In this document: positions 7,810-10,446 of the stretch, piece after piece
Layout: each line of letters opens with the position of its first letter
Position numbering within the stretch: position 1 is the first letter of the stretch
NCBI GenBank assembly: GCA_021107495.1
Contig: JAIOSR010000298.1
Location: 1 to 10,446, forward strand
Direction of reading: 5' to 3'
Source of the DNA: Desulfobacterales bacterium
GTDB lineage: Bacteria > Desulfobacterota > DSM-4660 > Desulfatiglandales > Desulfatiglandaceae
Length of the DNA: 10,446 nucleotides
Notes under the pieces: model-generated
The model's database searches: none
Told to the model about the DNA's origin: nothing
What the model saw: only the letters and a program-made list of their open reading frames with translations
Translations under genes and position numbers: made by a program

Positions 7810-9084
7810 TTACTTGTATTTCTTGATCAGTGCCTTTAAAGTCTTGACATACTCTTTCCCCGGTAATCCCTTGCTCTCTGCTTTTTTTTCATAATCGGAG
7901 ATTACAGGCTGAATGGCTTTGGCCCAGCGGGCATTTTCCTCGTCGGAGACAGGGATAATCTTATTGCCAAGGCTCAGGCCATATTTTCGACCGGATTCAT
8001 CCCCGGCATCCCATACGCCACCGGATATGGTGATGTATTTGGCGCTGACATTTTCAAAGGCATTTTGTACATCTTTGGGCAAGGAGTTCCATTTTTTGAG
8101 ATTCATCGCCACAAAGAATCCCGTGGTATAACCCACCCCATAGCACTCTGTTGTGTACTTGACAACCTCGGCCTGTTTCCATGTTTTCAAGACCTCGATG
8201 GGACCAAAGGAGCCCTCCACAACACCCTTTTGCAGGGCCTCATAGGTCCCACCCATAGGCATGGCCACCGGAACGGCACCAAGGGCCTTTGCAACTTTGG
8301 CGCTGAACCCTGTGGAGCGGATTTTCAGCCCTTTCATATCTTCAAGCTTATAAACCGGCTTTTTGCTATGGAGGATACCTGCCCCATGGGCATGAAGGAA
8401 AAGCATCTTGACGTTTGCGAGCTCTTTGGGCTTAAACTTATTATAAAAATCATTGATCACGTAGCTCGCCATCGTTCCGGTGGTATACCCCAGAGGCAGA
8501 TCAACGGCCTCCATGGCGGGAAAACGCCCCCGCGTGTAGGCAAAGCAGGACATCCCTATATCAACAGTCCCTTTCAGGACCCCGTCATAGATCTCATTCC
8601 CCTTGAGCAGGGTTCCGCCGGGGAAGTATGTAAATTTTACCTGGCCCCCGGTGAGTTTTTCAATTTCACCACCCCACTTTTGGGACATCGGGTACAGGGG
8701 ATGTGCGGGTGGGAAAAAGGTGCACCACCTTAGTTGAATAGGTTTTTTTGGGGCTGCATATGTGATTTTCTTCGATGACCACCTAAATTCCAAAATATCC
8801 CCCATTATCGCCTCGAAATCGAAGACCATCCAGTAGGTTTTATGATCAGTATTCCAATTTTTAGGAAATCCCTTGACAAAAAATTTATTGAGTGATTTCT
8901 TTTCGTTATTTCGTGAAACCACCGCCACATAAGCATCCTTATCTTTGATATGATTATATTTTTTTTCCGATTCCAGATAGCAGGTTCTAAAGATTGGATT
9001 GGGTGCATTATTTCGCATTTCAATGATTTTTTCTATTTTTCTAATTATTCTATCCATTATAATCATTTTACTTATTCTATTCAT
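7810..9084 (-). CDS. dctP: TRAP solute-binding protein DctP, chimaeric: signal peptide replaced by an unrelated in-frame N-terminus
   Basis: The open frame of 424 residues has two parts. From about residue 108 it is a complete mature DctP-type binding protein: QLRWCTFFPPAHP (117-129), FPGGTLLKGNEIYDGVLKGTVDIG (154-177), and LKGLKIRSTG with R256, the arginine that usually binds the substrate carboxylate. The family ending (SDEENARWAKAIQP to LIKKYK) is also intact. The piece TYAAPKK (109-114) looks like the end of a signal peptide with its cleavage site. Residues 1 to about 106 have no hydrophobic signal core and do not resemble the family; they are encoded by AT-richer DNA. Other frames across 8750-8850 show no hidden signal peptide either. 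As it stands, the product would not be exported and probably would not work in uptake. A rearrangement or an assembly join is the likeliest cause. No good ribosome site precedes the ATG at 9084, so the true start of the fused frame is unsure. Confidence 0.8.
   Translation of the reverse strand: MNRISKMIIMDRIIRKIEKIIEMRNNAPNPIFRTCYLESEKKYNHIKDKDAYVAVVSRNNEKKSLNKFFVKGFPKNWNTDHKTYWMVFDFEAIMGDILEFRWSSKKITYAAPKKPIQLRWCTFFPPAHPLYPMSQKWGGEIEKLTGGQVKFTYFPGGTLLKGNEIYDGVLKGTVDIGMSCFAYTRGRFPAMEAVDLPLGYTTGTMASYVINDFYNKFKPKELANVKMLFLHAHGAGILHSKKPVYKLEDMKGLKIRSTGFSAKVAKALGAVPVAMPMGGTYEALQKGVVEGSFGPIEVLKTWKQAEVVKYTTECYGVGYTTGFFVAMNLKKWNSLPKDVQNAFENVSAKYITISGGVWDAGDESGRKYGLSLGNKIIPVSDEENARWAKAIQPVISDYEKKAESKGLPGKEYVKTLKALIKKYK
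8770..9084 (-). other. Foreign N-terminal segment fused to dctP (gene fragment of unknown origin)
   Basis: About 105 residues, polar and Lys/Asn-rich at first, ending in a more regular stretch around YWMVFDFEAIMGDILEF (84-100). It contains no family I recognise and no membrane helix. The ATG at 9084 overlaps the TGA of the small ORF to its right as ATGA, a layout seen in coupled genes, so both could belong to one foreign unit. The right edge is the start of the open frame. The left edge is a guess, placed just before the signal-peptide remnant; the true join lies somewhere in 8750-8800. Confidence 0.45.
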
Positions 9085-9290
9085 TTTACAAGTATGCTTG
9101 TGATAAATCTGGAAATAAAAATATTAATTAGGTTCCTGTGGTATGATTCGAACAGGTGATTTTTGCGATTATCAAGGTCGTTTCCCCGCCAAAGCACCAA
9201 TTTACCGTTTTTCCTCCGATATAAAAATAAAGTAATGATCCCGTTTTTGATTTTGATCGGTTTTTTTTCAATCAATTCCATAATCACCAT
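9081..9290 (-). CDS. Small ORF, unrecognised
   Basis: Up to 69 residues, basic. The central stretch NGIITLFLYRRKNGKLVLWR reads like two beta strands with a K-N-G turn. The start is unsure: ATG at 9290, or ATG at 9281 with a weak GGTG 4 bp before it. The stop overlaps the next ATG (ATGA at 9081-9084). I see no known family. The length and AT-rich setting mean it may be a gene remnant or a chance frame. Confidence 0.3.
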   Translation of the reverse strand: MVIMELIEKKPIKIKNGIITLFLYRRKNGKLVLWRGNDLDNRKNHLFESYHRNLINIFISRFITSILVK

Positions 9291-9364
9291 CTTTTTTTTG
9301 GATATTTAATATCGAGCTTAACTTTGGTTTCTTAATTTACTAAGGCAATGGAAGCTAGGTGAAA

Positions 9365-9412
9365 TTTTTTTTTGCGATTTTTTTTATTTTTTTTATTTTT
9401 TTTGGAAAAAGT
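9365..9412. repeat. Poly-T tract with T8-A periodicity
   Basis: T9-GCGA-T8-A-T8-A-T8 on the plus strand. This low-complexity tract is prone to slippage and to read or assembly error. The 11-mer TTTTTGCGATT inside it recurs at 9160-9170. Confidence 0.7.
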
Positions 9413-9500
9413 AGTCCCCGGTTGGAATAGCATCAGAATTTTTATTCCCTTAATTTTACTTAAGAAACTTTGATATATATAAACATTACTGAACTAGAAG

Positions 9501-9551
9501 TTTACTTTCGGCCACCCTATTTAAAGATAGACTCCGAAAAGTGAAAGTAAA
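9501..9551. repeat. Inverted repeat, possible insertion-sequence end or structured RNA
   Basis: TTTACTTTC (9501-9509) is complementary to GAAAGTAAA (9543-9551). A second, offset pairing is possible between ACTTTCGG (9504-9511) and CCGAAAAGT (9534-9542), with one extra base. Both arms therefore share a repeated core. The phrase CTTTCGGCCACCC recalls the ends of some IS21-family elements from memory, but no transposase is present. It could equally be a weak terminator for the gene at 9641-10156. Confidence 0.35.
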
Positions 9552-9640
9552 AAAATTTATCTTATGGGAAAATACCGAACGAAGGAAAATTGAAAGAAAA
9601 TAACCTTAATCGGTTTCAATTGTTAATAATGAAAAAAAAA

Positions 9641-10156
9641 TCAGTATTTTGGTTCACCAAATTTATCTGCCTTCATTGTATATTCCATTTTTTCAGAGTA
9701 TTTTTTATCTAAAATAAATGTTATCACAAAAAGAATACCGAATATCCAAAACCCTCCGCTAAAAATTAAATGGGGGATAACATGTGTAAATTTGACTTTA
9801 ATTGATAGATCTCCCGCATCTGAACTAATCCGTAATAGAATATGTCCCTCTTCTCCTGTATTAAAGATGAAACTACTAATTGTATTTCCGTTAATTTCTT
9901 TTTCAAGATTTTCATATTCATATACTCCACCAACAAGTCTAATTAATTGTAATTCATAGTCTTTACCAACAGAACTATAACTTGAACATACCATATTACG
10001 ATTTTCTTCGAATGGAATAATATCAGACACATAATATGCACTTGGAATGTCATATGTTTTTGTAATAGAAAATGCCGATAATTGTAATACTAAAAATGCT
10101 ATAACAAATATAACCATTAAACCTGCAAATTTATTTCTCTTTGATCTAAATTCCAT
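9641..10156 (-). CDS. Small membrane protein with two helices and an extracytoplasmic domain, unrecognised
   Basis: 171 residues. A basic N-terminus (RSKRNK) precedes a membrane helix at about 11-31. A domain of some 95 residues, predicted beta-rich from its alternating pattern (for example HILLRISSDAGDLSIKVKFT), follows. A second helix lies at about 127-149, and a charged 20-residue cytoplasmic tail ends the protein. Both termini should be inside and the domain outside. I recognise no family. AGGAGG lies 10 bp before the ATG and within the last codons of the upstream gene, so the two are probably co-transcribed and translationally linked. The coding sequence is much richer in A/T than either the operon or the upstream gene. 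It ends with TGA followed directly by a T9 run on its own strand. Confidence 0.7.
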   Translation of the reverse strand: MEFRSKRNKFAGLMVIFVIAFLVLQLSAFSITKTYDIPSAYYVSDIIPFEENRNMVCSSYSSVGKDYELQLIRLVGGVYEYENLEKEINGNTISSFIFNTGEEGHILLRISSDAGDLSIKVKFTHVIPHLIFSGGFWIFGILFVITFILDKKYSEKMEYTMKADKFGEPKY

Positions 10157-10159
10157 ATC

Positions 10160-10446
10160 TTATATTCCTCCTGAATGACTTGAAACCAGATCCAATTCCA
10201 CCATAGTAACATCCTGCTCATTAACACTCTGGCTCGTTGCGGATAAATCCCTGAATAGTTCTCCTTTTTGCACCGTTTTTCCGCTGTTAAAGATTTGATG
10301 ATGGGAAAAAAGCTGACTGAGTTGATCGCTTTCCAAAGGTTTACCCGTATTTCTTAGCGTGGAAATTGCTTCGAAAAATATTCTGGAAACGGTCATATCG
10401 GGATCGCCTATTTTGACAAAAAATGGTTTATTGCTAAGTGCGGTGT
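10160..10446 (-). CDS. C-terminal part of an unrecognised protein (5' end outside window)
   Basis: The frame is open from the window edge to a TAA at 10160, giving at least 94 residues. The ATG at 10396 is internal and has no clear ribosome site, and the frame stays open upstream of it (KPFFVKIGDPD precedes it), so a longer protein cut by the edge is likelier. The visible part is soluble and rich in Ser, Gln and Leu, and ends in DLVSSHSGGI. The run IFFEAISTLRNTGKPLESDQ suggests a helix; no catalytic motif can be seen. Its base composition is less AT-rich than the membrane-protein gene 3 bp downstream, whose ribosome site it contains. Confidence 0.55.
   Translation of the reverse strand, partial: TALSNKPFFVKIGDPDMTVSRIFFEAISTLRNTGKPLESDQLSQLFSHHQIFNSGKTVQKGELFRDLSATSQSVNEQDVTMVELDLVSSHSGGI

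Larger units (their letters stand above)
9291..9640. other. AT-rich stretch without a credible gene
   Basis: I see no coding frame worth calling in these 350 bp. Bases 9421-9480 hold 14 G/C of 60, against 37 of 60 in 5701-5760 inside the operon. The stretch contains T8-9 tracts (9365-9410), an inverted repeat (9501-9551) and a T9 run on the minus strand directly after the stop of the membrane-protein gene. No convincing promoter for the leftward operon was found here. Confidence 0.6.

Noticed and set aside
8065..8733. 222-residue plus-strand ORF opposite dctP
   Set aside because: It lies wholly antisense to the conserved DctP domain, and its sequence is an odd His/Gly/Pro-rich mix typical of a shadow frame.
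8873..8878. TTGACA as a plus-strand -35 box
   Set aside because: No acceptable -10 box lies 16-18 bp downstream, and no plus-strand gene follows.
9125..9155. TTCGAATC loop flanked by CCTGT/ACAGG, resembling a tRNA T-arm on the minus strand
   Set aside because: The 5-bp stem encloses a 12-nt loop, not the 7-nt T-loop, and no acceptor, D or anticodon arms can be built around it.
9327..9468. 9-bp inverted repeat GTTTCTTAA / TTAAGAAAC as mobile-element ends
   Set aside because: It is short and AT-rich in AT-rich DNA, so chance is a sufficient explanation, and no coding sequence lies between the arms.

Overview
The window looks like an anaerobic (or facultatively anaerobic) bacterial catabolic locus next to a region of foreign composition. 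Every credible gene is on the minus strand, so transcription runs from high to low coordinates. TRAP uptake genes combined with a molybdopterin enzyme, a UroD/MtaA-type methyltransferase and an FAD/CCG-domain iron-sulfur pair are often met in sulfate-reducing or syntrophic Desulfobacterota-like anaerobes. That placement is inferred from gene content; no marker gene is present.

Right end (about 10446 to 9641): the 3' end of an unrecognised gene, then a small two-helix membrane protein whose ribosome site lies in the last codons of that gene. Next comes about 350 bp of very AT-rich DNA without a credible gene (9291-9640), with long T tracts and an inverted repeat. A small unrecognised ORF follows (9081-9290).

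Catabolic operon (about 9084 to beyond position 1), in transcription order: TRAP binding protein (dctP-like), small membrane subunit (dctQ), large membrane subunit (dctM), a single-subunit cytoplasmic molybdenum/tungsten bis-MGD enzyme, a UroD/MtaA-type zinc methyltransferase, an FAD-linked oxidase of the GlcD/vanillyl-alcohol-oxidase superfamily, and a CCG-domain Fe-S protein cut by the window edge. Gaps are 84, 46, 44, 7, 75 and 12 bp. A likely reading is uptake of an organic anion by the TRAP system. Its conversion would then involve a Mo/W-enzyme step, a possible methyl-transfer step, and an FAD oxidation whose electrons pass to the Fe-S protein. The substrate cannot be read from the sequence.

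The main oddity is the start of dctP. The mature binding-protein domain is intact, but no signal peptide precedes it. It is fused in frame to about 105 unrelated residues encoded by AT-richer DNA. This looks like a deletion, insertion or assembly junction at about 8750-8800 that removed the operon's normal 5' end, promoter and export signal.
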